A stretch of 64,000 bases of DNA. Source: Thermocatellispora tengchongensis (GTDB taxonomy: Bacteria; Actinomycetota; Actinomycetes; Streptosporangiales; Streptosporangiaceae). A program made the translations under genes and the position numbers. The stretch covers positions 38,060 through 102,059 of the forward strand of contig NZ_JACHGN010000034.1 of NCBI RefSeq assembly GCF_014202315.1, in the 5' to 3' direction. The notes beneath the pieces are model-generated. The model saw only the letters and a program-made list of their open reading frames with translations, made no database searches and was not told the DNA's origin. Below are positions 11,601-19,762 of this stretch, one piece after another; the stretch's first letter is position 1; every line of letters starts with the position of its first letter.

Positions 11601-12732
11601 GCTGTGGAACGCGAACGGCGGCGAGATCGTGACCGGCACGTTCAGCGACGAGTCCACCCAGGGCTGGCAGGAGCTGCTGTTCCCCTCGCCGGTCGGGATC
11701 GACAAGAACACCACGTACGTGGTGTCGTACCACGCGCCGAACGGGCGGTACGCGGCGACGTACAACGGGCTGGCCTCCCAGGTGACGGCCTCGCCGCTGC
11801 GCGCGCCCGCCTCCGGGTCGATCAGCGGCAACGGCGTCTACCGGTACGGCCCGCGGGCGTTCCCGAACAGCTCGTGGGCGGCGACGAACTACTACGTGGA
11901 CGTGATCTTCACCAAGGTGCCCGACACGCAGGCGCCGACCGTGGCCGTGAAGTCGCCGGCGCACGCCTCCACCGGCGTGCCGACCGGCACGGCCGTGACG
12001 GCGACGTTCAGCGAGCCGGTTCAGGAGGGCACGCCGGTCATCACGGTGAAGAACCCGGCCAACCAGACCGTCGCCGGCACCGCGACGCTCAACGCCGCGC
12101 GTACGCTGCTCACGTTCACGCCGAGCAGCCCGCTGGCGCAGAGCACGGTGTACTCGGTGACGGTGAGCGGGGCCGAGGACGACGCGGGCAACGCCATGAT
12201 CTCGACGTCCTGGTCGTTCACCACCGGCGGCGCGGCGAGCTGCCCGTGCTCGATCTGGCCGAGCAGCGCGACCCCGGCCAGCCCGGTGAACAACGACGCG
12301 ACCGGCATCGAGCTGGGCGTGAAGTTCACCGCCGACATGGACGGCGAGATCACCGGCATCCGCTTCTACAAGGCGGCGGGCGACACCGGCACGCACTACG
12401 GCAGCCTGTGGACGGCGGGAGGCAGCCCGATGCGCGGCGGCACGTTCGTCAACGAGACGGCCTCCGGGTGGCAGACGCTGATCTTCGACCAGCCGGTCGA
12501 GGTCACGGCCGGCGAGGTGTACGTCGCGTCGTACCACTCGCCGAACGGCTACTACGCGGCCTCCGGGGGTTACTTCAACTCCGGCCCGTACGACAACGCG
12601 CCGCTGCACGCCCTGGCCAACGGCGGCCCCGCGGGCGCCAACGGCCTGTATCGCTACACTGCCACGCCGGGCTTCCCGGTGAACAGCTACAACGGCGCCA
12701 ACTACTGGGTGGACGTGATCTTCGTCCCGTAG
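8656..12732 (+). CDS. Giant secreted protein: dimethylformamidase-like domain, Ig-like domains and three DUF4082 domains
   Basis: A 1358-residue exported protein. The ATG at 8656 (GGAG at 8648-8651) begins a signal peptide, residues 1-40, ending in a run of Ala. Residues about 55-555 resemble the large C-terminal domain of N,N-dimethylformamidase beta-subunit proteins (NRPFNTRYSTPWGRDFVWANE, SVGHDEYWSGEERAAFEAARD, FFSGNEVYWKTRWE). An Ig-like domain follows (565-655). Three DUF4082 repeats, each starting C-P-C-S, lie at about 657-815, 928-1087 and 1196-1358. Two Big_5-type Ig domains (about 819-925 and 1089-1192) separate them. The three copies share DNA-level identity such as repeated ATCCG(C/G)TTCTACAAGG. 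No sortase or membrane anchor is seen. Function unknown; a role on the exopolysaccharide made by the next operon is inferred. Confidence 0.85.
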   Translation: MNRHKAVGRRYYLLSALLLTMGLLTVPASAGTATAAAPAVVPVTAAAGPCDAGGNPITCENSQPGTPKSQWDIDPKGTVEGYGDQMSVNLGQTINFKIRSAATALKVDVYRMGYYQGNGARFITTVPADTAISRNQPGCPENTTTGMVECAWGTVASWSVPTTMVSGIYFAHVVRTDAGEYNGDDTHIVFVVRDDARQAKMLFKTSDSTWQAYNSWGDVPATENNPWKAHNSFYRGDSLAAPGRAAKLSYNRPFNTRYSTPWGRDFVWANEYPMVRFLEANGYDVAYIATADAGRTPQTLLGRKAILSVGHDEYWSGEERAAFEAARDAGVNLAFFSGNEVYWKTRWENGHRTLVAYKETLYNAKTDPEATWTGTWRDPRFSPPSDGGRPENALTGTFFTVNCTSLDNGCRATGMKVPAADGKMRFWRGTPLASQPDGTSTTLPGILGYEWDEDIDNGHRPPGLVPLSKTTETVDERLIDFGSKVAVQEATHKMTMYRASSGALVFGAGTVQWSWGLDDEHDGDSGFADDRIKQATVNLFADMDVQPMSLRPGLSSAAKSTDAVAPTAAITAPASGATLENGSTVTISGTAADTGGEVGAVEVSTDGGQTWHPANGRGTWTYSWEVAGAGTVQIQARAADDSGNLGTPVSRDVTVECPCSLFPDSATPANPAENDSTALELGTRFRSSVPGYVTGIRFYKGAGNTGTHTGTLWTADGQVRASGTFGNETETGWQTLKFAAPVHIPAGTDFIVTYFAPNGHYASDANFFRYADHKRAPLTAPKATQTVGNGVYRVGPGFPNQTFNGGNYYVDPIFEVNDTFPPAALSATPVPGSSSVPVTTQPKVVFAEPVQAGTATMEVKDAADNVIAGTATLDAGRTTLTFAPAAPLAAGTTFTVRVSGAVDDGGNAMEAPYSFTFKTVKVSTPGVCPCSLWSDGTVPAVPAVADTGEVELGLKFQADSDGYVNGIRFYKGPGNTGTHTGTLWNANGGEIVTGTFSDESTQGWQELLFPSPVGIDKNTTYVVSYHAPNGRYAATYNGLASQVTASPLRAPASGSISGNGVYRYGPRAFPNSSWAATNYYVDVIFTKVPDTQAPTVAVKSPAHASTGVPTGTAVTATFSEPVQEGTPVITVKNPANQTVAGTATLNAARTLLTFTPSSPLAQSTVYSVTVSGAEDDAGNAMISTSWSFTTGGAASCPCSIWPSSATPASPVNNDATGIELGVKFTADMDGEITGIRFYKAAGDTGTHYGSLWTAGGSPMRGGTFVNETASGWQTLIFDQPVEVTAGEVYVASYHSPNGYYAASGGYFNSGPYDNAPLHALANGGPAGANGLYRYTATPGFPVNSYNGANYWVDVIFVP

Positions 12733-12797
12733 GGGCACCACGGCGCCTGCACTCGCGAATCGACCGCCCTCTACCACCGACCGGAAGGACACTTCGG

Positions 12798-13838
12798 GTG
12801 ACATCCTTCGGCCTCGCCGTCATCGGCGCCGGCTACTGGGGTCCCAACCTGATCCGCAACGCGATGGCGACGCCTGAGCTGCGCGTGGAATGGCTGTGCG
12901 ACCTCGACGAGGGACGGGCGCGGGCCGTGCTCGGCCACTACAGCACGGTCCGCGCCACCGACTCCTATGAGCGGGTCCTCGCCGACCCGGCCGTGCAGGC
13001 GGTGGCCATCGCCACCCCGGCGGGCACCCACGCGGCCCTGGTGCGGGCCGCGCTGGAGGCCGGCAAGCACGTGCTGGTGGAAAAGCCGCTGACGCCGACG
13101 TACGCGGAGGGCGAGCGCCTGGTCGCGCTCGCCGCCGAGAAGCGGCTGACGCTGATGCTGGACCACACGTTCTGCTACACACCCGCCGTGCGCAAGATCC
13201 GCGAGCTGATCCGGTCGGGGGAGGTGGGCGAGGTGCGGTTCGTCGACTCGGTGCGGATCAATCTGGGCCTGGTCCAGCCCGATGTGGACGTGCTGTGGGA
13301 CCTGGCGCCGCACGATCTGTCGATCCTGGACTTCGTGCTGCCCCCGGACGTGCGTCCGGTGGCGGTGGCCGCGCACGCCTCCGATCCGATCGGGGCGGGC
13401 CGGCCGTGCCTGGCGTACCTGACGCTGTGGCTGTCCTCGGGCGCCATGGCGCACGTGCACGTCAACTGGCTCAGCCCGACGAAGATCCGTACGTACGTGA
13501 TCGGCGGGTCGCGGCGCACGATCGTGTGGGACGACGTGAACCCGGCGCAGCGGGTCTCGGTGTACGACCGCGGGGTGGACCTCACCGCGGCCGATCCCGA
13601 CACCCGCCGGGCGGCTTTGATCTCCTATCGCACAGGAGACGTGGTTGTACCCGCGCTGCCGGAACGTGAGGCACTGCGCGGTGTTATGTCCGAGTTCGCC
13701 GCTGCGATAAAGGAAGGGCGGGCCCCGCTGACCGATGGGGAGTCGGGACTGCGGGTCCTGGCCCTGCTGGAGGCCGCGGGCCAGAGCATCGACAACGACG
13801 GCAAGCGAATCGAACTGGGTGGGGGATTCGGCCAATGA
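12798..13838 (+). CDS. Gfo/Idh/MocA-family NAD(P)-dependent sugar oxidoreductase
   Basis: A 346-residue enzyme with an N-terminal Rossmann fold (VIGAGYWGPNLIRN, residues about 7-20), the EKPL motif (GKHVLVEKPLTPTY) and the C-terminal alpha/beta substrate domain (VLWDLAPHDLSILDFVLP). It most resembles WlbA-type enzymes that oxidise C3 of UDP-GlcNAc-uronate; this is recalled similarity, not a search. GTG 12798 is preceded by AAGGA at 12785-12789. It opens an eight-gene operon and overlaps the next gene by 4 bp. A matching 3-aminotransferase (20427) and N-acetyltransferase (25887) are in the same locus. Confidence 0.87.
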   Translation: MTSFGLAVIGAGYWGPNLIRNAMATPELRVEWLCDLDEGRARAVLGHYSTVRATDSYERVLADPAVQAVAIATPAGTHAALVRAALEAGKHVLVEKPLTPTYAEGERLVALAAEKRLTLMLDHTFCYTPAVRKIRELIRSGEVGEVRFVDSVRINLGLVQPDVDVLWDLAPHDLSILDFVLPPDVRPVAVAAHASDPIGAGRPCLAYLTLWLSSGAMAHVHVNWLSPTKIRTYVIGGSRRTIVWDDVNPAQRVSVYDRGVDLTAADPDTRRAALISYRTGDVVVPALPEREALRGVMSEFAAAIKEGRAPLTDGESGLRVLALLEAAGQSIDNDGKRIELGGGFGQ

Positions 13839-14797
13839 TCAACGACAGCCGCTGCCTTGTGACCGGGGGCGCGGGCACCATCGGCTCGACCATCGTGGAC
13901 CAGCTCCTCGCCGCGGGAGCGGCGGAGGTCGTGGTGCTGGACAACTTCGTCCGCGGCAGGATGGCGAACCTCGCCGAGGCGCAGGCGGCGGGCGGCGACC
14001 GGCTGCGGGTCGTGGAGGGCGACATCCGCGACCGCGCCACCGTACGCGCGGCCATGGAGGGGATCGACCTGGTGTTCCACCAGGCCGCCATCCGGATCAC
14101 GCAGTGCGCCGAGGAGCCGCGCCTGGCCCTGGAAGTGCTGGTGGACGGCACGTACGAGGTGGTGGAGGCGGCGGCCGACGCCGGCGTGCGCAAGGTCGTG
14201 GCGGCCTCCTCGGCCTCGGTGTACGGCCTGGCGACCTCGTTCCCGACGCGCGAGGACCACCACCCGTACGCCAACGACACGCTCTACGGCGCGGCCAAGA
14301 CCTTCAACGAGGGCCTGCTGCGCAGCTTCCACGCCATGCGCGGGCTCGACTACGTCGCGCTGCGCTACTTCAACGTCTACGGCCCGCGGATGGACATCCA
14401 CGGCCTGTACACCGAGGTGCTGATCCGCTGGATGGAGCGGATCGAGGCGGGGCGCCCGCCGCTGATCCTGGGCGACGGCCTGCAGACCATGGACTTCGTC
14501 AACACCCGCGACATCGCGCGGGCCAACCTGCTCGCCGCCGCGAGCGACGTCACCGACGAGGTGTTCAACATCGCCTCCGCCACCGAGACCAGCCTGCGCG
14601 AGCTGGCCGAGGCGCTGATGCGGGCGATGGGCGCGAGCGATCTCGGCCTGGAGTTCGGACCGGCCCGCTCGGTCAACGGCGTGACCAGGCGCCTCGCCGA
14701 CGTCAGCGCGGCGGCCGACAGGCTCGGCTGGAAGGCCGAGATCGGCCTGGAGGAGGGACTGCGCGACCTGGTGTCCTGGTGGCGCAGAGCACGGTGA
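13835..14797 (+). CDS. NAD-dependent NDP-sugar epimerase/dehydratase (extended SDR)
   Basis: A 320-residue extended short-chain dehydrogenase. It shows GGAGTIGS for NAD binding, SSASVYG for the catalytic Ser, YGAAKTFNE as the YxxxK pair, and RYFNVYGPRMD. It resembles UDP-glucose/UDP-GlcNAc 4-epimerases of polysaccharide clusters. ATG overlaps the previous stop (ATGA) and the next gene starts inside its stop (GTGA). A cytoplasmic role making a nucleotide-sugar donor is likely; the exact sugar is not determinable. Confidence 0.85.
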   Translation: MINDSRCLVTGGAGTIGSTIVDQLLAAGAAEVVVLDNFVRGRMANLAEAQAAGGDRLRVVEGDIRDRATVRAAMEGIDLVFHQAAIRITQCAEEPRLALEVLVDGTYEVVEAAADAGVRKVVAASSASVYGLATSFPTREDHHPYANDTLYGAAKTFNEGLLRSFHAMRGLDYVALRYFNVYGPRMDIHGLYTEVLIRWMERIEAGRPPLILGDGLQTMDFVNTRDIARANLLAAASDVTDEVFNIASATETSLRELAEALMRAMGASDLGLEFGPARSVNGVTRRLADVSAAADRLGWKAEIGLEEGLRDLVSWWRRAR

Positions 14798-15969
14798 ACG
14801 CCCCGGACGGCAAGACGGGCGCCACCGGCGACAGGCTTCTGGTCGTGTACGCCGGTGGCACGCTCTACGACGGGGTGGCCGGCACCGACCGGCAGATCGC
14901 CGACCGGCTCACCCGGCTGGCCGACGTGCTGTACGTGGACCCGCCGCAGCCCACGCGCCGGTTCGCCGGGCACGCGCTGGAGCGGGTGCGGCCGGGCCTG
15001 TGGCGGCTCACCCCGGCCGCGCCGCCCGGCGGCTACCGGCCCGGCGTCCGCCGCCTCACCGAGGTCCTGGCCCGGCGGGCGGTACGCCGGGCCGCCGCGA
15101 CGATCGGGGCGCCGATCGGCGCGGTGATCGTGGCCGGGACCATCGACCTGCTCGGCGCGGCCCCGCCCGGCGCCCCGGCGCTGTGGTACCGCACCGACGA
15201 CCTGGTCGCCGGGGCGGGGCTGATCGGGTTGTCGGCGGGCCCGCTGGCCCGCGCGGAGGCCCGGATGGCGGCCAGGGCCGACGCGATCGCGGTGGTCTCC
15301 CCCGCGCTGGCCGACCGCATGGCCGGGCTGGGCCGGATCGCCGCGCTGGTGCCCAACGGGTGCGACGTGGCCGCCTACGACGGGGTGGACGACGCGCCGT
15401 GGCCGGACGACCTGCCGCAGGAGCTGGCGGGCAGGCCGGTGGCCGGGTTCGTTGGGCACGTCAACGCCCGGATCGACCTGGGCCTGCTGGAGCGGGTCGC
15501 GGCGGCCGGGCACCCGCTGGTGATCGTCGGGCCGGCGAGCCGCGACTTCGCGGGCGGGCGGTTCGCCGAGCTGTGCGCGCTGCCGAACGTGCACTGGGTG
15601 GGCCGCAAGCCGTACGTGGAGCTGCCGTCGTACCTGCGCGCGATCGACGTGGGGCTGACGCCGTACGCCGACACCGCGTTCAACCGGGCCAGCTTCCCGC
15701 TCAAGACGCTGGAGTACCTGGCGGCGGGCCGGGCGGCCGTGACGACCGCGCTGCCCGCGGCCGAGTGGCTGGCGGCGGGGCCGCTGCTGCGGATCGCGGC
15801 CACGCCGGAGGACTTCGCCCGCGCGGCCGGCGAGGAACTGGCCCGCCCGCGCACCGGCGAGCTGTACGCGCGGCGGCGGGCGTTCGCCGCGGAACACGAC
15901 TGGAACCGGAGGCTCGCCACGCTGGCGGGGCTGATCGGCGTGGAGGCTAAGGAGGTGGCCGGGCGATGA
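14794..15969 (+). CDS. Glycosyltransferase (GT-B fold, group 1-like)
   Basis: A 391-residue GT-B glycosyltransferase starting at GTG 14794. The N-terminal domain includes VVYAGGTLYDGVAGTDRQIADRL. The linker region has IAVVSPALADRM and VPNGCD. The C-terminal donor-binding domain has GFVGHVNARIDL, VHWVGRKPYVELPSYLRAIDVGLTPY and FPLKTLEYLAAGRAAV, the last being the conserved acidic donor motif of group 1 enzymes. It sits in a chain of 4-bp overlaps. It probably adds one sugar of the repeat unit on the cytoplasmic face. Confidence 0.83.
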   Translation: MNAPDGKTGATGDRLLVVYAGGTLYDGVAGTDRQIADRLTRLADVLYVDPPQPTRRFAGHALERVRPGLWRLTPAAPPGGYRPGVRRLTEVLARRAVRRAAATIGAPIGAVIVAGTIDLLGAAPPGAPALWYRTDDLVAGAGLIGLSAGPLARAEARMAARADAIAVVSPALADRMAGLGRIAALVPNGCDVAAYDGVDDAPWPDDLPQELAGRPVAGFVGHVNARIDLGLLERVAAAGHPLVIVGPASRDFAGGRFAELCALPNVHWVGRKPYVELPSYLRAIDVGLTPYADTAFNRASFPLKTLEYLAAGRAAVTTALPAAEWLAAGPLLRIAATPEDFARAAGEELARPRTGELYARRRAFAAEHDWNRRLATLAGLIGVEAKEVAGR

Positions 15970-17087
15970 TCCCGGTGATGCGACCCTGGTTCGGCAAGGC
16001 GGAAGAGGCCGCGGTGGCCGAGGTCATCGCCTCCGGCTGGGTCGCCCAGGGGCCGCGGGTCGCGGAGTTCGAGCGGGCGTTCGCGAGCCGGATCGGGGCC
16101 GGGCACGGGGTCGCGGTGTCCTCCTGCACGACCGCGCTGCACCTCGCGCTGGTGCTGGCGGAGATCGGGCCGGGCGACGAGGTGATCGTGCCGTCGCTGT
16201 CGTTCATCGCCACGGCCAACGTGGTCACCTACGTCGGCGCCGAGCCGGTGTTCGCCGACATCGACCCGGCGACCGGCAACCTGACCGCCAAGACGGTCGG
16301 CGCGGCGCTCACCCCGCGCACCCGCGCGGTGATCGTGGTGCACCAGGGCGGCGTGCCCGCCGACGTGGCCGAGATCCGCGCCGCCCATCCGGGCCTGATC
16401 GTGATCGAGGACGCGGCGTGCGCGGCCGGGTCGGTCTACCGCGACCGGCCCGTGGGCGCCGGGGCGGAGCTGGCGGCGTGGTCCTTCCACCCGCGCAAGC
16501 TGCTCACGACCGGCGAGGGCGGCATGCTGACCCTGACCGACGCGGACCTCGCCGCGCGGGCCAGGCGGCTGCGCGAGCACGGCATGAGCGTCAGCGCCGC
16601 CGACCGGCACGCCACGGGCAGCACCGCGCCGGAGAGCTACCTTGAGGTGGGCTTCAACTACCGGATGACCGACCTTCAGGCGGCGGTGGGCATCGTGCAG
16701 CTCGGGCGGCTGGCCGAGATGGTCGCGCGCCGCCGCGAGCTGGCCGCCCGCTACCGCGAGGGCCTGGCCGGCATTCCGGGGCTGCGGGCCGTGACCGACC
16801 CGCCGTACGGCCAGACCAACTACCAGTCGTTCTGGGTGGCGCTGCCGGAGGACTTCCCGATGGGCCGCGACGAGCTGCTGGCGTACCTGGCCAAGCGCGG
16901 TGTGTCGGCGCGGCGCGGCATCATGGCCGCGCACCTGGAGCCCGCGTACGCCGGGGCCCGCGCCGGCGAGCTGCCCGCCACCGAGTGGCTGACCCGCAAC
17001 TCCCTGATCCTGCCGCTGTTCCACGCGATGACCGAGGCCGACCAGGACCAGGTCATCGAGGCGCTGTGCGCGGCGGCGGAGGGCTGA
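15966..17087 (+). CDS. PLP-dependent sugar aminotransferase (DegT/DnrJ/EryC1/StrS family), copy 1
   Basis: A 373-residue aminotransferase that puts an amino group on a keto-sugar nucleotide. PLP residues are visible: the entry SCTTALHLAL, the Asp of VIEDAACA, and the Schiff-base Lys178 in SFHPRKLLTTGEGG. GFNYRMTDLQAAVG follows as usual. It resembles 4-aminotransferases that work with PglD-like acyltransferases such as the one at 19759. It overlaps the previous gene by 4 bp and precedes the next by 3 bp. The 4,6-dehydratase needed to make a UDP-4-keto substrate is not seen in the window apart from the dTDP-specific RmlB. Confidence 0.88.
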   Translation: MIPVMRPWFGKAEEAAVAEVIASGWVAQGPRVAEFERAFASRIGAGHGVAVSSCTTALHLALVLAEIGPGDEVIVPSLSFIATANVVTYVGAEPVFADIDPATGNLTAKTVGAALTPRTRAVIVVHQGGVPADVAEIRAAHPGLIVIEDAACAAGSVYRDRPVGAGAELAAWSFHPRKLLTTGEGGMLTLTDADLAARARRLREHGMSVSAADRHATGSTAPESYLEVGFNYRMTDLQAAVGIVQLGRLAEMVARRRELAARYREGLAGIPGLRAVTDPPYGQTNYQSFWVALPEDFPMGRDELLAYLAKRGVSARRGIMAAHLEPAYAGARAGELPATEWLTRNSLILPLFHAMTEADQDQVIEALCAAAEG

Positions 17088-17090
17088 GCC

Positions 17091-18305
17091 GTGCGCGTGC
17101 TGGTGTACCCGCACACGATGGAGCTGGGCGGCAGCCAGCTCAACGCGGTCGAGCTGGCCGGGGCCGTGCAGCGGCTCGGCCACGAGGTCATGGTGATCAG
17201 CGAGCCGGGCCCGCTGGTGGACTACGTGACCGCGGCGGGGCTGCCGCACGTCGAGCTGGACCCGGCCCGGCGGCGTCCGGCCCGGGACACGGTGCGGATG
17301 ATCCGGGCCCTGGCCGAGGAGCGCGGCCTGGACGTGATCCACGGCTATGAGTGGCCGCCGGGCGTCGAGGCGTACTGGGCCTCGCTGGGCTGCCGGGCGA
17401 GCGCGGTGTGCACGGTCATGTCGATGTCGGTGGCCCCGTTCCTGCCGCCGTCGTTGCCGCTGGTGGTCGGCACCCGGGAGATCCAGCTCGCCGCCGAGCG
17501 CGGGCGTCGCGCGGTGCACCTCATCGAGCCGCCCGTGGACACCGAGGCCAACGCCCCCGGCCACCCGGTGGCGGCCTTCCGGGAGCGGTTCGGGCTGGCC
17601 GCGGGCCCGTTCGACCTGGTCGCGGTCACCCGGCTGGCCCCCGAATTGAAGCTGGAGGGCCTGCTCACCGCGATCGGCGTGGTCGGGCGGCTGGCCACCG
17701 AGCTGAACCTGCGGCTGATCGTGGTCGGCGACGGGCCCGCGCGGGCCGAGGTCGAGCAGCACGCGGCGGCGGCCTGCGCGCTGGCCGGGCGGCGCGCGGT
17801 GGTGCTGACCGGGCAGCTCGCCGACCCCCGCCCCGCGTACGCCGCCGCCACCGCGTGCCTGGGCATGGGCGGCTCGGCGCTGCGCGCGATGGCCTTCGCC
17901 AAGCCGCTCATCGTCCAGGGCGAGCTGGGCTTCTTCGAGCTGCTCACCCCCGACACCGAGAAGATCTTCCTGGAGAAGGGCTGGTACGGCCTGGGCGCGG
18001 GCCGCCACGAGGGCGGCGCCCGGTTCGAGGCCGCGCTGCGCAGGCTGCACGAGGACCCCGGGCTGCGGGTCAAGCTGGGCGAGCACGGCCGGGCGCTGGT
18101 GGTGCGGCGCTTCAGCCTGGAGCGGGCCGCGCACACCCAGGTGGAGATCTACGAGCGGGCGGTGGCCGAACGGCCGGTGCCCGGCGACCGGCTCGGCGTG
18201 GCGGCGGGCGTGCTCGCGTACAAGCTGCGCCGCCGCTACCAGCGGCTGCGCGGCACCGACCGGCGCGAGGACTTCAACGCCGTGGCCCGGACGGCGAGAC
18301 GGTGA
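17091..18305 (+). CDS. Glycosyltransferase (GT-B fold, GT4-like)
   Basis: A 404-residue GT-B enzyme. The N-terminus MRVLVYPHTMELGGSQLNAVELA is the GGSQ type of GT4 acceptor domain. The C-terminal half has VAVTRLAPELKLEGLLTAI, LRLIVVGDGPARAEVE and ACLGMGGSALRAMAFAKPLIVQ. The usual E-x7-E motif is altered here (the region reads GGSALRAMAFAKP), so the donor site is somewhat divergent. The C-terminal 40 residues are basic and hydrophilic, suggesting contact with the membrane surface. It is within the operon and its stop overlaps the flippase start. Confidence 0.82.
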   Translation: MRVLVYPHTMELGGSQLNAVELAGAVQRLGHEVMVISEPGPLVDYVTAAGLPHVELDPARRRPARDTVRMIRALAEERGLDVIHGYEWPPGVEAYWASLGCRASAVCTVMSMSVAPFLPPSLPLVVGTREIQLAAERGRRAVHLIEPPVDTEANAPGHPVAAFRERFGLAAGPFDLVAVTRLAPELKLEGLLTAIGVVGRLATELNLRLIVVGDGPARAEVEQHAAAACALAGRRAVVLTGQLADPRPAYAAATACLGMGGSALRAMAFAKPLIVQGELGFFELLTPDTEKIFLEKGWYGLGAGRHEGGARFEAALRRLHEDPGLRVKLGEHGRALVVRRFSLERAAHTQVEIYERAVAERPVPGDRLGVAAGVLAYKLRRRYQRLRGTDRREDFNAVARTARR

Positions 18306-19762
18306 CCGCGAGCGAGGCGCCGCCAGAAGAGGACGCGTCCGCCGGGGCGCTGCGGTCCCGGGCGCGGCGCGCGCTCGGCTGGAGCATGCTCAGCACCATC
18401 GGGGCCCGCGTGGGCACGATGGCGATCGGGATCGTGCTGGCGCGGGTGCTCGGGCCGGAGGAGTTCGGCACCTTCGCGGTGGCCACGGTGGCGCTGCTGG
18501 CCATGCTCAGCTTCAACGAGCTGGGCGTCAGCCTGGCGGTGGTCCGCTGGCCGGACGACCCGCGCCGGATCGTGCCCACGGTGGCCACGCTGGCGGCGGG
18601 CTCCAGCCTGCTGGTGTTCGCGGGCGTGCAGGTCGCGGCGCCGTACTTCGCCGCGGCGATGGGCGATCCCTCCGCCACCGGGGCCGTACGCGTGCTGGCG
18701 CTGAACATCCTGGTCAACGGGCTGGCGTCCACCTCGGCCGCGATGCTCCAGCGCGAGTTCATGCAGGGCCGCAAGACGATCGCCGACCAGGTGGACAACT
18801 GGCTGGGCGCGCTGGTCTCGCTGGCGCTGGCCCTGACCGGGTGGGGGGCTATGAGCCTGGCCGTCGGCCGGGTGTCCGGCTCGCTGGCGGGCGGCGCGCT
18901 GCTGGTGGCGTTCTCGCCGCTGCGGCTGCGCTTCGGCTTCGACCGCGAGGTGGCGCGGCGGCTGCTGCGCTTCGGGCTGCCGCTCGCGGGCGCGTCCATG
19001 GTGGTGTTCGCCGCCGGGTACGCCGACCAGCTCGTGGTCGGCGCGGTGCTCGGCCAGCACGCCCTGGGCCTGTACGTGCTCGCGGTGAACCTGTCGGGCT
19101 GGCCGGTCGCGGTGTTCTCCCAGCCGGTGCGCTCGGTCGCCCCGGCCGCGTTCGCCCGGCTGCAGCACGACCGGCCGGCGCTGAACCGGGCCTTCCTGGC
19201 CACGGCCGGCCTGCTGGTGGGGCTCACGCTGCCGGTCTGCCTGCTGCTCAGCGGCAGCGCCCCGGCGCTGATCACCTTCGTGTACGGCCCGGAGTGGGCC
19301 GCCGCCGCGGTCGCGCTGGCCGGGCTGGGCGCGCTGGCCGGGCTGCGCATCTTCTTCGAGCTGATCTACGACTACCTCGTGGTGCTGGAGCGCTCCCGCA
19401 CCGTGCTGGCCGTGCAGGCGCTGTGGCTGGCCGCGCTCGTGCCGGTCATGCTCGCCGCCACCCACGCGTACGGGCTGCGCGGCGCGGCCGGCTCGGTCGT
19501 GCTGGTCGCGCTGGTCGTGGTGCTGCCCGTGTACCTGTGGCAACTGCGCCGCAGCGAAGTGGACGTGCCCGCGCTGCTGCGCCGCATCGCCCCCGGCGTG
19601 CTCTCCGCGCTCGCCGTCGCCGCCGTCGCGGTGGCCGCGACCGCCTGGATCGCGCCCGGCCCGCTCGCGCTCGCGGTCGCCGGCGCCGCCGGCCTCGCCG
19701 CCGCCGGGCTGTACGGCTACCGCAACCGGTCCATGCTCCGCGAGGTCAAGGGAGACGCGTGA
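18302..19762 (+). CDS. Polysaccharide repeat-unit flippase (Wzx-like, MATE/MurJ superfamily)
   Basis: A 486-residue integral membrane protein that would move the lipid-linked repeat unit across the membrane. After a short acidic N-terminus there are about twelve to fourteen hydrophobic segments. The opening LGWSMLSTIGARVGTMAIGIVLARVLGPEEFGTFAVA is typical of Polysacc_synt proteins. The GTG start at 18302 overlaps the preceding stop. A Wzy-like polymerase (21502) and Wzz-like proteins (22890, 24156) complete a Wzx/Wzy export route. Confidence 0.87.
   Translation: MTASEAPPEEDASAGALRSRARRALGWSMLSTIGARVGTMAIGIVLARVLGPEEFGTFAVATVALLAMLSFNELGVSLAVVRWPDDPRRIVPTVATLAAGSSLLVFAGVQVAAPYFAAAMGDPSATGAVRVLALNILVNGLASTSAAMLQREFMQGRKTIADQVDNWLGALVSLALALTGWGAMSLAVGRVSGSLAGGALLVAFSPLRLRFGFDREVARRLLRFGLPLAGASMVVFAAGYADQLVVGAVLGQHALGLYVLAVNLSGWPVAVFSQPVRSVAPAAFARLQHDRPALNRAFLATAGLLVGLTLPVCLLLSGSAPALITFVYGPEWAAAAVALAGLGALAGLRIFFELIYDYLVVLERSRTVLAVQALWLAALVPVMLAATHAYGLRGAAGSVVLVALVVVLPVYLWQLRRSEVDVPALLRRIAPGVLSALAVAAVAVAATAWIAPGPLALAVAGAAGLAAAGLYGYRNRSMLREVKGDA

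Noticed and set aside
8695..12804. 1369-codon open frame on the minus strand
   Set aside because: Antisense shadow of the secreted DMFase/DUF4082 gene, created by high G/C at third positions; Arg/Gly/His-rich translation with no domain.
15375..18134. 919-codon minus-strand frame
   Set aside because: Shadow of the glycosyltransferase-aminotransferase-glycosyltransferase chain on the plus strand.
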